Shown here piece after piece: positions 17,828-27,463 of a DNA stretch of 64,000 nt; position 1 is the stretch's first letter; each line of letters opens with the position of its first letter. The notes beneath the pieces are model-generated. The model was given only the letters and a program-made list of their open reading frames with translations, did no database searches and was not told the origin of the DNA. The stretch comes from Pedobacter arcticus A12 (GTDB lineage: Bacteria; Bacteroidota; Bacteroidia; Sphingobacteriales; Sphingobacteriaceae), in NCBI RefSeq assembly GCF_000302595.1, contig NZ_AKZJ01000014.1:62001-126000 (forward strand). The letters are read 5' to 3'. The translations under genes and the position numbers were made by a program.

Positions 17828-19315
17828 CTATTTATATACTCTAACATAATCGACTTCAAGCGTAGCTCCGGTTACATTAGGGTCTACTGCGCCAGAAAAG
17901 TTGCCCCCCATGGCTAGATTGATTAGGAGAAAGAAATTATGGTTAAAAGGGAGTTTTGCTGAGTTAACCAAAGTGTGTATTAGCTGGTTGTCTACGTATA
18001 AATCTATGGATGTTGGAGACCATTCTGCTTTGTAAATGTGGAATTGCGTGGCATCCCCAATTTTTTTGGTTTTACCATCGGCATTAATTCCCGAGTGGTT
18101 TGGATAATGAAAAGTTCCGTAAATGTTATTTTGGTCTCTCCCTAAATGTTCCATAATATCAATTTCTCCACAGGCTGGCCAAGGAGTAGTATCAATATTA
18201 CTACCTAACATCCAGATTGCAGGCCAGGTGCCAACACCAGTTGGCATTTTTGCTCGTACTTCTATAGTACCGTAGGTGAAATCAAATTTTCCTTTAGATT
18301 TTAACCTCGACGAGGTATAAGGTTTCCCTTTATAATCTTCTTTTTTTGCCGTTATTTTTAAAACACCATTTTCAACCTTTACATTCTCTGGTCTGTTGGT
18401 GTAATATTGTAATTCTTGATTGCCCCAGCCATCCGCTCCGGTTCCAATATCATAATTCCATTTACTGTGGTCTGGAGTTCCGTTAACATTAAACTCATCG
18501 GCCCATATTAGCTTTTTTGTTTTCTGTTTTTGGAGTTTTATCCGGTCAAATAAAAGTTCGGGCTCATTGGTGGTGATAAAATCAAAATTGTGTTTTAGTA
18601 ACCAATCCATTTCAGTACTATCATTAACTGTCCAGGCGTTTAAAGTAATTTTATTTTCTTTTGCACTGTTCAGCCATTCCGGATGATTTTTAAAAACGGT
18701 ATAGTAATAATCTACTCCAGAAATGCCATCATTTTTTAATTCTTCGGGAGATTTGTTTGCTTCTAAGTATTGGGTAAATGCTTGTGAATCTAAACGATGA
18801 ATTTCTTTAAGAATATCGTAGTCAAAACTTATGTAGCAAACCTTACTCTGTGCTTTAAGTTCTTTTACCAGTTCCACCACTTTTCTTGCTACTATAATTC
18901 CTCTTTCTTTACTGATATCCGATGGCTTAATTTCGCACACCAGTTGCGTATGGTCGTTATTTTTTATCCCAGCTAAAAGATATTCTCTAAGGGTTGGAAG
19001 CTTTTCGCCATTGCTTAGTTTAAATGCTTCGAGTGCTTGATAAGTACTTTTCTCTACCAAGAGTTTATTATAATGAGGATCGTGATTAATCACTAAAGAA
19101 TCATCAGAAGTCATTCTTACATCAAACTCAGAACCTCTACAATTAATGCGGATGGCTTCTCTCAAGGAGGCAATAGAATTTTCGGGGAAATTTTTTGCCT
19201 TCCAAGCGCCACGATGAGCAACTACAGCGTTATCAGCAAAACCATTTTTCTTTTTTAGAACACTGCATGATGATATGAGTAAAATTGTACTGAATAATAG
19301 TAATGATAGACGCAT
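17828..19315 (-). CDS. Lipoprotein fusing a GDPD domain to a GH16 glucanase
   Basis: Surface or periplasmic lipoprotein (signal with lipobox 'LLISSCS'). The first ~240 residues are a glycerophosphodiester phosphodiesterase domain: 'VVAHRGAW' (H34), 'PENSIASLREAI', 'SEFDVRMTSDDSLVINHD' with the metal-binding E/D and second His. The second half is glycoside hydrolase family 16: 'LIWADEFNVNGTPD', 'WGNQELQYYT', and the catalytic motif 'EIDIMEHLG' with E384, D386, E389. GH16 enzymes of this type cut beta-1,3 or mixed beta-1,3-1,4 glucans. An upstream ATG at 19336 is possible, but 19315 places the signal peptide at the N-terminus. Both catalytic sets look intact, so it may be truly bifunctional. 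Confidence 0.9.
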   Translation of the reverse strand: MRLSLLLFSTILLISSCSVLKKKNGFADNAVVAHRGAWKAKNFPENSIASLREAIRINCRGSEFDVRMTSDDSLVINHDPHYNKLLVEKSTYQALEAFKLSNGEKLPTLREYLLAGIKNNDHTQLVCEIKPSDISKERGIIVARKVVELVKELKAQSKVCYISFDYDILKEIHRLDSQAFTQYLEANKSPEELKNDGISGVDYYYTVFKNHPEWLNSAKENKITLNAWTVNDSTEMDWLLKHNFDFITTNEPELLFDRIKLQKQKTKKLIWADEFNVNGTPDHSKWNYDIGTGADGWGNQELQYYTNRPENVKVENGVLKITAKKEDYKGKPYTSSRLKSKGKFDFTYGTIEVRAKMPTGVGTWPAIWMLGSNIDTTPWPACGEIDIMEHLGRDQNNIYGTFHYPNHSGINADGKTKKIGDATQFHIYKAEWSPTSIDLYVDNQLIHTLVNSAKLPFNHNFFLLINLAMGGNFSGAVDPNVTGATLEVDYVRVYK

Positions 19316-19372
19316 AATGGAAGTTTTTAGTAGCATTCTTATGGAGAAAGAACCTATCTCCGTTATTCATTA

Positions 19373-19422
19373 AAAGCAAGAGCACCAAAGTTTTGTGTAA
19401 AAACTCCAGAAGCTCTTGCTTT
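19373..19422 (-). terminator. Hairpin between susD and the GDPD-GH16 gene
   Basis: Perfect 11-bp arms AAAGCAAGAGC and GCTCTTGCTTT separated by 28 bases, lying 10 bases after the susD stop; on the minus strand the distal arm ends in TTTTAATG. It may terminate part of the susCD transcripts or protect their 3' end, so that the enzyme genes are expressed at a lower level. Confidence 0.55.
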
Positions 19423-19432
19423 AGATTGAGAA

Positions 19433-21115
19433 TTAATTATTATAACCTGTGTTCTGAGGATAATTTGGACCTAATAAACTGATTTCGTTTAACGGAATAG
19501 CCCAATTTACCATGTATGGTTTCATGGTTCTTCTGGCATCAGATTTATAGGGTAGTGGTTTTGCAACGGTATTGTCTGCACCGCCAGCGGTTGAATTATC
19601 AACACTTAAATCGCCAGCCTTTCCATAACCAGCATGGTTAACAACGTAATCATACAGTTTGCCTGTTCTTTTTAGCATATACCAACGGCGGCCTTCAAAA
19701 GCTAATTCTCTGGCTTGTTCATCTAAAATAGTTTCTATAGTGATGGTGCTTACTTTTGCAGCACCAGCTCTACTTCTAACAGCATTTATTTGTCCTAATG
19801 CAGTTTTTGAGTTTGGCGCATCAGCTACGGTACCAATATTGCCCAACATTAAATTTGCTTCTGAGGCATATAGATAAGTTTCCGCTAATCTGGCCATCAT
19901 GATGTTTTTCGTCTGTGTATCTTCTGTTGGAATTCCACCATCTGGAAAATACTTTTTACAACCTGCATTTAAACGTATAAAAAAGGCGTTTCTGTCGGAC
20001 ACTGCCGTAGCAAACTCTTTCCAAGTGGGGTGAACAATTTTTTGTCCTAAAGTAGCACTCGCAGGGATAGTTGCAGGGTCGTTGTAAACGTAATCTTGAA
20101 TGTAGTACGAACCTTTAATACGGGTATCGTTAGGGTCGGCGTTTAGCAAATCTCTCAAATAGTTATTAAGCGTTAACCATCCGAAACCCCGTCCGCCTTG
20201 TTCTACAGTATATTTTGAACCTGGAATTAATTCTGCATAGTTAGGCATTAGGTTAAAGTTGACTTTGTTGGGTTTACCGTTAACCTGAGCTTTAAACTGC
20301 AATGCCCATAGGGTTTCGGTATTATTTAAATCTCCCTTAAAAACAAGCGCAGGGGTGCTTACTAGTTTATACGTTCCATTGTCTATTACGGCTTCTGCCT
20401 GTAGTTTTGCCTCTGGCCAATCTTTTTGCCAAAGTGCAACCTCAGCTTTTAAGTGCCTAGCTGCAGCCTGATTTATTCTGCCCGCTACATCAGTCCATGA
20501 TAAATTTGTAATGGCATAAGTCAAATCATCTTTAATCAATTTATAGATATCAGCTTCCGGCGTTTTATCAGTAATAATCTTACTGGCGTTTTCTGGCGTA
20601 GTTGGTTCTGTGGTTACATAAATATTGTTAAACAATTTGTATAAAGTAAAAACAGAATTTGCCCTAAAAAACTTTGCCTGTGCAATCATCTTCGTTTTCT
20701 GGGCATCGTCCATGCCGGTAATGGTTTCCGCAGATTTGATGATGGCGTTTGAACGATCTATAATTCTGTAGTACGTTTTCCAATAATCACTATAAACACT
20801 ACTATTTAACGGTGTGGTTCCCTGTGTCATCCTGCCATAGTTAGAGATTTCTCCACCACGAGGAATGGTTAAATCATCTTTAGCATCAATTACAATTGGA
20901 TTAGAACCATTGTTGCTTAAATTTTCCCAAAAGGCTCTCTGAAAATTGTACAGACCTACCACGCCAGATTCAAGACCTTCTGGGGTATTGTAAACGTAAT
21001 AAGCTGTAAATTGAGAACTTGGGTGTTCGGTTAAATAATCTTTACAAGAACCAAACACCAGCATGATCGCTAAAGTGGATGCCAATCCTATTTTAAAATT
21101 TATATTCTTTTTCAT
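19433..21115 (-). CDS. susD: SusD/RagB-type glycan-binding lipoprotein
   Basis: Outer-membrane surface lipoprotein that captures a glycan and acts as the lid of the SusC transporter. Lipobox 'LVFGSCKDYLTEHP' at about residues 18-31. The family features are a helical TPR-like region and the C-terminal 'ARELAFEGRRWYMLKRTGKLYDYV' (about 465-488), typical of SusD proteins, plus the end 'YPQNTGYNN'. The length of 560 residues is normal. It lies 20 bases downstream of susC and is co-transcribed with it. The nearby GH16 and GH3 enzymes suggest a beta-glucan ligand such as laminarin; this is inference from context. Confidence 0.93.
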   Translation of the reverse strand: MKKNINFKIGLASTLAIMLVFGSCKDYLTEHPSSQFTAYYVYNTPEGLESGVVGLYNFQRAFWENLSNNGSNPIVIDAKDDLTIPRGGEISNYGRMTQGTTPLNSSVYSDYWKTYYRIIDRSNAIIKSAETITGMDDAQKTKMIAQAKFFRANSVFTLYKLFNNIYVTTEPTTPENASKIITDKTPEADIYKLIKDDLTYAITNLSWTDVAGRINQAAARHLKAEVALWQKDWPEAKLQAEAVIDNGTYKLVSTPALVFKGDLNNTETLWALQFKAQVNGKPNKVNFNLMPNYAELIPGSKYTVEQGGRGFGWLTLNNYLRDLLNADPNDTRIKGSYYIQDYVYNDPATIPASATLGQKIVHPTWKEFATAVSDRNAFFIRLNAGCKKYFPDGGIPTEDTQTKNIMMARLAETYLYASEANLMLGNIGTVADAPNSKTALGQINAVRSRAGAAKVSTITIETILDEQARELAFEGRRWYMLKRTGKLYDYVVNHAGYGKAGDLSVDNSTAGGADNTVAKPLPYKSDARRTMKPYMVNWAIPLNEISLLGPNYPQNTGYNN

Positions 21116-21135
21116 GTTATCGAGTTTAGGGCTTT

Positions 21136-24100
21136 TTACAAACCTATGTTTAAACCAAAAGTGAATGATTTTGTATCTGGAAAATCGTTTGGATTATTTT
21201 CTGGACTGTATGATTTATAATCTGTTACGGTAAACAAATTGTTTGCAGTTGCATATAATTTCAGATTATTGATTTTAACCTTACTCAAAAGTGAGGTAGG
21301 GATATTATATGCTAAAGAAAGTGTTCTTAATCTTACGTAAGAGGCATCCGTAACAGCCAAAACAGTTACATTTTGAGGGGCAGAGCTGTAATTGGGACGA
21401 GGAAAGGTATTAGAAGGATTTTCTGGTGTCCAATAATCAACTTTAATTCCGTTTCTTACAGATTGTAGCGTTCCTCCCTCGTTAAAGCTACCTAAATAAG
21501 GGTTATACTTTGTAACATCCTGAACCATATATAAATCAGCCAAAAGCTCAAATCGCTTGTATTGGAAATTAGTAGACAAAGATCCAAACCATCTTGGTTG
21601 TGTACCTATGATAGCTCTGTCGTTAATATCGATTACACCATTGCCGTCGAGATCTTTTAACTTAATGGCACCAGCTGTTAAAGTAGAAACATTTTGGAAA
21701 GGCGCTACAGTTCCGCCTAAAGTTCCTTGTCCTGATGCTAATGCGTCCGCATCTGTTTGGAAAATCCCATCAAAAACATAAGACTGCAAAACATCAATAG
21801 GCTTACCTACAAATCGGTTACGGGCTAAATCGTCTTTTACGGCACCGTCTAAACCAACGATACCAGTTTTAATAATCTTGTTGGTGTTATGGGTAAAGGT
21901 TGGGCTAATGCTCCAAGTAAACTTGTCATTTCTGATAATGGTTCCGGTTAAGCCAATTTCAATACCACTGTTTTCTGATTCTCCGCCGTTGGTAATGGTA
22001 TTGGTAAAGCCCGAGTTACCTCCTAAAGAAATATCGGTTAGTAGATCTGTGGTAGATGTTTTATAATAATCAACACTACCTGTGATTTTGCTGTTGAATA
22101 AACCAAAATCCAGACCTACGTTAAAGGTTGTAGAAGTTTCCCAGGTTAGGTTTGGGTTATATAAAAGGTTTCCTGGTAAATTTCCGGTAACCAAGCCGCC
22201 ATTAAAAATATAGGAATAATTATCAACCACTCCTAAAGTAGTGTAAGGGTCTAAAGACTGGTTTCCTACCGAACCATAACTCGCCCTAAGTTTTAATTGA
22301 TCTATAGCTTTTACATTTTGTAAAAACGACTCTCTATGAATTTGCCAAGCAACGGAAGCCGCTGGGAAAAAACCCCACTTGTTGTTTTCTGCAAAAACGG
22401 AAGCTCCGTCTCTACGGGCCGTTAATGTTAACAGGTATTTATCTTTAAGATTGTACCTCGCTCTACCTAATAAAGAAGATAACCTATATTGTTGCTCATC
22501 TCTGGTAGTTTTAAAGTTTAAAGCATTAGAAATCCCATCGTAGCCTAAAACATCATTTCCAAACCCAGTACCTAAAGTGGTGGTTTTTGAGCTGTTTCTT
22601 TGGTTTATAGATTGCACAAAGGTGAAATCAAGTTTGTTGTCTTTATTTAAGTCAAGTTTGTAGTCTAAAATGTTTTCAACAAGGTATTCCTCTTTTAAAA
22701 TCCCGCTTACAGTTGCAGAACCGTCTGGTGTAACACCCGCAGAATGAAGTTTTGATAAATAAGAGCCCTGATCTACATACCTTCTGCTTAATAAAGTGTT
22801 GATTTTATAGGATAGGTTTTTTGTAATATCATACTTACCCACTAGGTTAAGATTTACAAAATTCGTTTTGTTCTCTGCGTCTGATTCTCTAATGTTCCAC
22901 AGTGGATTAATAGAGCTACTACTTGCATTAGCGCCCGCTAAGTTTTTTACCAAAACACCGTTTTGATCGTAAGGGCCGGTAAAAGGAGAAATAGTGATAA
23001 AATCAAGGTTTGCACTTTCTACACCTTGTTTGTCTGATGCTAAATTAAGATTGGTGCTAACACTTATTTTTTTACTTATTTTTTGGTCTACATTAATCCT
23101 AAAAGATGCTCGCTTATAATCAGCATCTGGCACCAAGCCTTTCTGCGTGTAATAGTTGGCACTACTGTAAACCTTTGTATTGTCGTTTCCACCGTTTATA
23201 CTAACTGTATTGCTATTGGTTAAGCCGGTACGTAGCACAAGGTCTTCCCAGTTTGCATAATTACCTGCGGCAAAATTGATATACTCTGGTGCGCTGGCAC
23301 TTCCTCCAAAATTGATGATATCAGCACTGTAAGCTTGCTCTCCATTAACAACAGGGTTTGTTGAGCGAACAGCCTCTCTTCTAAGCTGTGCAAACTCCTC
23401 TGCGCTGTATAGATCAAAGTTTTTGGTTAGCTTTTGTGAAGTTAAATAGGTGTCGAAATTAACAGCGTACTTGCCAGATTTTCCTTTTTTTGAAGTAATT
23501 AAAATTACACCGTTAGATGCTCTTGAACCATAAATCGCCTGTGAGGCTGCATCTTTTAGAATTTCAATGGAAGCGATATCGTCAGGACTTACATCGTTGA
23601 TGTTATCAATCGGGAAACCATCTAAAACAATTAAAGGATCATTACCTCCGCGGATTGAATTTTTTCCTCTAATTAAGATGTTAGAGCTTCCACCAGGCCT
23701 GGCCGAACCCAAGGTAACCTGTACACCAGATGCTTGACCACGAATCATCTCAGCAATATTGGTTGTTGGAATAGATTTAGCTTTTTCCATGCTTACTGTA
23801 GCTACAGAACCACTAATGTCGCTCCGCTTTTGAGTACCATAACCCACTACAACAATTTCTTTAAGGTTAGCTAAATCGTTCTCCATCACAATTTTTAAAG
23901 GAGAAGAGTTTTCGATTTTTATTTCCTGAGTAATAAAACCCAAATAGGAGAATATCAGTATGTCGCCTTTGTTGGGCACATTAATACTAAAAGCACCGTT
24001 CATGTTCGTTTGCGACTGCATTGCGGCACCCTTAATCTTAATGCTTACGCCCGGAAGCGACTCTCCATTACTGGTGTTTACCGTTCCGGTAACGCTAATA

Positions 24101-24171
24101 CTCTGGGCACTGACGGTTGCCACCAGTCCAAAGTAAATAAGGAGAAATAATGTGTAAAAATTTCTTTTCAT
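21136..24171 (-). CDS. susC: SusC/RagA-type TonB-linked outer-membrane transporter
   Basis: TonB-dependent importer for oligosaccharides. The order is signal peptide (about 1-22), carboxypeptidase-regulatory-like domain ('TVNTSNGESLPGVSIKIKG'), the SusC signature 'LKEIVVVGYGTQKRSDISGSV' (about 104-124), plug domain with 'IRGKNSIRGGNDPLIVLDGFPI', then a ~22-strand barrel ending in 'FTFGLNIGL'. The 1011-residue length is typical. It forms the outer-membrane complex with the SusD gene downstream. It is divergently arranged from the regulator at 24505, with a 333-base shared control region holding a matching promoter and phased repeats. Confidence 0.95.
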   Translation of the reverse strand: MKRNFYTLFLLIYFGLVATVSAQSISVTGTVNTSNGESLPGVSIKIKGAAMQSQTNMNGAFSINVPNKGDILIFSYLGFITQEIKIENSSPLKIVMENDLANLKEIVVVGYGTQKRSDISGSVATVSMEKAKSIPTTNIAEMIRGQASGVQVTLGSARPGGSSNILIRGKNSIRGGNDPLIVLDGFPIDNINDVSPDDIASIEILKDAASQAIYGSRASNGVILITSKKGKSGKYAVNFDTYLTSQKLTKNFDLYSAEEFAQLRREAVRSTNPVVNGEQAYSADIINFGGSASAPEYINFAAGNYANWEDLVLRTGLTNSNTVSINGGNDNTKVYSSANYYTQKGLVPDADYKRASFRINVDQKISKKISVSTNLNLASDKQGVESANLDFITISPFTGPYDQNGVLVKNLAGANASSSSINPLWNIRESDAENKTNFVNLNLVGKYDITKNLSYKINTLLSRRYVDQGSYLSKLHSAGVTPDGSATVSGILKEEYLVENILDYKLDLNKDNKLDFTFVQSINQRNSSKTTTLGTGFGNDVLGYDGISNALNFKTTRDEQQYRLSSLLGRARYNLKDKYLLTLTARRDGASVFAENNKWGFFPAASVAWQIHRESFLQNVKAIDQLKLRASYGSVGNQSLDPYTTLGVVDNYSYIFNGGLVTGNLPGNLLYNPNLTWETSTTFNVGLDFGLFNSKITGSVDYYKTSTTDLLTDISLGGNSGFTNTITNGGESENSGIEIGLTGTIIRNDKFTWSISPTFTHNTNKIIKTGIVGLDGAVKDDLARNRFVGKPIDVLQSYVFDGIFQTDADALASGQGTLGGTVAPFQNVSTLTAGAIKLKDLDGNGVIDINDRAIIGTQPRWFGSLSTNFQYKRFELLADLYMVQDVTKYNPYLGSFNEGGTLQSVRNGIKVDYWTPENPSNTFPRPNYSSAPQNVTVLAVTDASYVRLRTLSLAYNIPTSLLSKVKINNLKLYATANNLFTVTDYKSYSPENNPNDFPDTKSFTFGLNIGL

Positions 24172-24241
24172 AATTTTTGATTAAAATTGGTTTATATCAA
24201 TAAGGGAAAAGCTAGCGCATTTCTTTAGCTATTGACTTATA

Positions 24242-24275
24242 CAAAATTAAAGCACCCCGTTGTTTAAAACGCAAA
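24242..24275 (-). promoter_or_regulatory. Promoter of the susCD operon
   Basis: On the minus strand TTTG (24272-24275), a 22-base spacer and TAATTTTG (24242-24249), which matches the Bacteroidetes TTTG / TAnnTTTG promoter. The -7 box lies about 70 bases before the susC ATG, leaving a leader of roughly 60 nucleotides. Confidence 0.65.
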
Positions 24276-24279
24276 AGGC

Positions 24280-24352
24280 ACTACTATATAAACGCTACAA
24301 AGCAAGTAAATCACTAAATTGCCACTACAACGGGTACTACATTTTTACTACA
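24280..24352 (-). promoter_or_regulatory. Phased TGTAGT repeats upstream of susC promoter
   Basis: Read on the minus strand, TGTAGT occurs at 24347-24352, 24336-24341 and 24324-24329, spaced 11 and 12 bases (one helical turn), with looser copies TGTAGC at 24294-24299 and AGTAGT at 24280-24285. They sit just upstream of the -33 box, the position expected for an activator site, and the divergent regulator gene begins 150 bases away. Another TGTAGT, on the plus strand, is at 24442. The binding protein is inferred, not shown. Confidence 0.5.
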
Positions 24353-24504
24353 CAATTATTTTTTATGGCTTTAGAGTGTAAGTGAGCAACGTTATTGATT
24401 TTGTCTTTTTCTGAATCGGCCACAACGCTATATTTTAACATTGTAGTAATAGACTTTTTATAAATTTACAAATCACCATTTATAAACCTCAATTAATAAA
24501 CTTA
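24353..24504. other. Remainder of susC/regulator intergenic region
   Basis: The gap between susC and the regulator is 333 bases. Apart from the promoter and phased repeats on the susC side it is AT-rich. I see no perfect TAnnTTTG box for the regulator, no hairpin with a T-run and no small reading frame with coding character. Confidence 0.4.
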
Positions 24505-27405
24505 ATGAAGAAAATATACCTTGCTTTTTCAATGTTATTCTTTTTTATTGAGCTAAAAGCACAGATAGGAATTCCTCAGATTAATAACTATAGCAGCCAG
24601 CTTTATAAAGGAGGAACCCAAAATTGGGAAATTGCCCAAGATAAAAATGGCATCATGTATTTCGCCAATAACGAAGGACTGCTGTCTTACAATGGCAAAT
24701 TTTGGAAATTATATCCGCTTCCGCACAAAACAGTGGTGCGTTCGGTAAAGGTAGATGATAGCGGTAGAATTTATGTGGGCGGACAAGATGAGATTGGGTA
24801 TTTTTTTCCGAATAAGGAAGGTTTGTTATGTTACCATTCGTTAAAAGAATTGATACCCGTTAAGGATAGGCTTTTTGCAGATATATGGGATATTGTTATC
24901 AACAAGCAAAGCGTTTTTTTTAGAACAGTTTCAAAAATTTTTCAGCTTAACGAGGGCATTTTCAAAATCTATGAAGCGCAGGGCGTTTGGCAGTATTTAG
25001 GCGTGGTTAATCAACAGGTAATTGCACAAGATACTTCAAAAGGATTACTGACCTATAAAAACGGTATTTGGGATATTATTTCTAATAAACCCGACTTTAA
25101 AATTGCGACGATAACATCTGTTTTAAATTATGATAAGGATACGCTACTCATAAGCACATTAAAAAATGGGCAGTATTTATTGTCTGGAGAAAATCTTACG
25201 AAAAAGACAGATAAGTCTCAATCCCTTTTTATTAAGAACAGAATTTATGATGCGATTAAGGTAAACGCAGACTTGTTCGCATTTGCTACAAATTCGGCAG
25301 GGTGTTATATCGTAGATAAACGGGGGAATATTGTTCAAAGCTTTGCTTACCGAGAAGGACTTCAGAAGAACAATATTAGAAGTGTTTTTTTAGATAGAAA
25401 CCAAAATTTATGGCTTGGATTGGATGATGGGATTGATTTTGTTGCCTTTAATAATGCCATAAAATACATTTACCCAGATTTGGCAAAACAAACCAGCAGT
25501 TACGCTACGCGGATACTTGATGGTAATTTATACGTAGGTACCTCAAACGGCTTATACGCAACAAAAATAGAAACCGAATTTAATGATATAAGCTACTCGC
25601 ACAGTCCTTTTGTTGAAATAGGCAATACACAAGGGCAAGTTTGGAATTTAAACATTATCAACAAAAAGCTATTGGTTGCCCATGAAGAAGGGAGTTTTAT
25701 TGTTAACAACAATACGGCAGAACAGCTTTTTCGTTATCCCGGAACTTGGATGTTTGAAGCACTTTCGCCTTATTTTCCAGCTAAAGAAATTATTGCCGGA
25801 ACCTACAACGGCCTACATCACATCAGTTTTGAGAATAATCGGTTTATCGATAAAGGCGATATAAAACGTTTCGATGAATCCATGCGATTCATTTTGTATG
25901 ATCATAATAGCAATATCGTTTGGGGATCACATCCTTACCGTGGCGTTTACAGGTTTAAGCTTTCACTTGATAAAAGTAAAATTGAAAAAACTTGGCTTTA
26001 CACAAACAGTAATGGATTGCCTTCTTCGCTTAATAACTATGTTGCCAGAATCAAAAACCGAATTGTAGTAGCAACAGAAAAAGGTATTTATGAGTTTGAT
26101 GAGACAAGCCATAAATTTTCTCCTTCTAAAATGTTAACGCCAATTTTAGGAACAAATGTTTACCAGTATTTGAACGAGGATGAAGACGGAAATATCTGGT
26201 TTGTAACCAATAAAAAAATAGGTGTGGTAGATTTTCATAGGGCAAACGGAGCCCGAAATTTCACCGTCGTTTATTTTCCAGAACTTAATTCCAAAGTGGT
26301 ACCCGGTTTTGAGAACATTTATCCATACAATAAAGAAAATGTTTTTATAGGTTCAAATACAGGTTTAATACACATCAACTATCTAAAATACCTAAAAAAC
26401 ATTAAGCCCTTAAACGTAATTTTAACACAGGTTAAAACCATAGGTGCAAAAGATAGCGCCATTTTTGAAGGCTACTTTTTAAATGGTGATGAAATAGTCA
26501 ATAAGCAGGATAAAAAGTTTATACCTATACTTCCGTTTGAAAGTAATTCGCTCCATTTCGAATACTCATCCACACTTTACGAACAATTAAACAGCATAGA
26601 GTTTAGCTACCAGCTTGAAAATTTCGATAAAAATTGGTCAGACTGGGGAAGCAAAAGTGAAAAAGATTATACCAATTTACCGGCGGGCACTTACACCTTT
26701 GTGGTAAAATCAAGAAATAATTTGGGTAACGAGTCTAACGCGGTACATTATTCTTTTACCATTCTTCCGCCATGGTACCAAACCTGGTGGTTTTACTTAT
26801 GCTGTTTAGGCTTGGTGTGCGTTTTGATTTATTTATTAATTCAGCGACAAAAAAGAAAGCACTTAAAGGAGCAGGAATATTTAAAAAAAGCCTACCAGTT
26901 AGAGATTGAGCATAGCGAAAAGGAAATTGTAAAGTTGCAGAACGAGAAGCTCGAAAATGAGGTGAATTTTAAGAACAAGGAATTAGCTACATCTACCATG
27001 CACTTAATGCAACGTGGTAAATTATTAGCAAAAATCAAGGAAGAGCTTATACCGATTGTAAAAACAGAGAACTTGGAAGACAGTCCCGAAGAGTTTAAGC
27101 GGATATTGAGTTTAATTAACGATTCTGAAAGAGCCGACGCAGACTGGGACAGTTTTGCAATACACTTTGACCATGTCCATTCTAACTTTTTAACTAAGTT
27201 AAAGGAAAAATCGCCCAGCTTAAGTGGTAACGACTTAAAGTTATGCGCATACCTAAAAATGAATTTGAGCTCTAAAGAGATTGCACAATTAATGAGTGTG
27301 AGCAATAAAGCGGTAGAAGTAAGTCGTTATAGACTTCGGAAGAAACTGGGCGTATCTTCCGATACCAATCTATTTGATTATTTGATTGAACTTACTGGCA
27401 GTTAA
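24505..27405 (+). CDS. Membrane-spanning propeller/Y_Y_Y sensor with LuxR-type HTH
   Basis: Probable sugar-responsive regulator of the adjacent susCD locus. The order is signal peptide (about 1-19), two periplasmic beta-propeller halves made of 'two-component regulator propeller' repeats (about 30-650), a Y_Y_Y domain ('FSYQLENFDKNWSDWGSKSEKDYTNL', about 695-750), one transmembrane helix ('WWFYLCCLGLVCVLIYLLI', about 757-775), a coiled coil (785-835), and a C-terminal LuxR-type helix-turn-helix ('MNLSSKEIAQLMSVSNKAVEVSRYRLRKKLG', about 915-945). There is no histidine kinase or receiver domain, so it is a one-component membrane regulator like SusR rather than a hybrid two-component system. It is divergent from susC. 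Confidence 0.9.
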   Translation: MKKIYLAFSMLFFFIELKAQIGIPQINNYSSQLYKGGTQNWEIAQDKNGIMYFANNEGLLSYNGKFWKLYPLPHKTVVRSVKVDDSGRIYVGGQDEIGYFFPNKEGLLCYHSLKELIPVKDRLFADIWDIVINKQSVFFRTVSKIFQLNEGIFKIYEAQGVWQYLGVVNQQVIAQDTSKGLLTYKNGIWDIISNKPDFKIATITSVLNYDKDTLLISTLKNGQYLLSGENLTKKTDKSQSLFIKNRIYDAIKVNADLFAFATNSAGCYIVDKRGNIVQSFAYREGLQKNNIRSVFLDRNQNLWLGLDDGIDFVAFNNAIKYIYPDLAKQTSSYATRILDGNLYVGTSNGLYATKIETEFNDISYSHSPFVEIGNTQGQVWNLNIINKKLLVAHEEGSFIVNNNTAEQLFRYPGTWMFEALSPYFPAKEIIAGTYNGLHHISFENNRFIDKGDIKRFDESMRFILYDHNSNIVWGSHPYRGVYRFKLSLDKSKIEKTWLYTNSNGLPSSLNNYVARIKNRIVVATEKGIYEFDETSHKFSPSKMLTPILGTNVYQYLNEDEDGNIWFVTNKKIGVVDFHRANGARNFTVVYFPELNSKVVPGFENIYPYNKENVFIGSNTGLIHINYLKYLKNIKPLNVILTQVKTIGAKDSAIFEGYFLNGDEIVNKQDKKFIPILPFESNSLHFEYSSTLYEQLNSIEFSYQLENFDKNWSDWGSKSEKDYTNLPAGTYTFVVKSRNNLGNESNAVHYSFTILPPWYQTWWFYLCCLGLVCVLIYLLIQRQKRKHLKEQEYLKKAYQLEIEHSEKEIVKLQNEKLENEVNFKNKELATSTMHLMQRGKLLAKIKEELIPIVKTENLEDSPEEFKRILSLINDSERADADWDSFAIHFDHVHSNFLTKLKEKSPSLSGNDLKLCAYLKMNLSSKEIAQLMSVSNKAVEVSRYRLRKKLGVSSDTNLFDYLIELTGS

Positions 27406-27463
27406 CATTCGCAAAAACCTAAATCGATACCAATAAGTTTGTAATTCAATCGTTTATAAGGTT

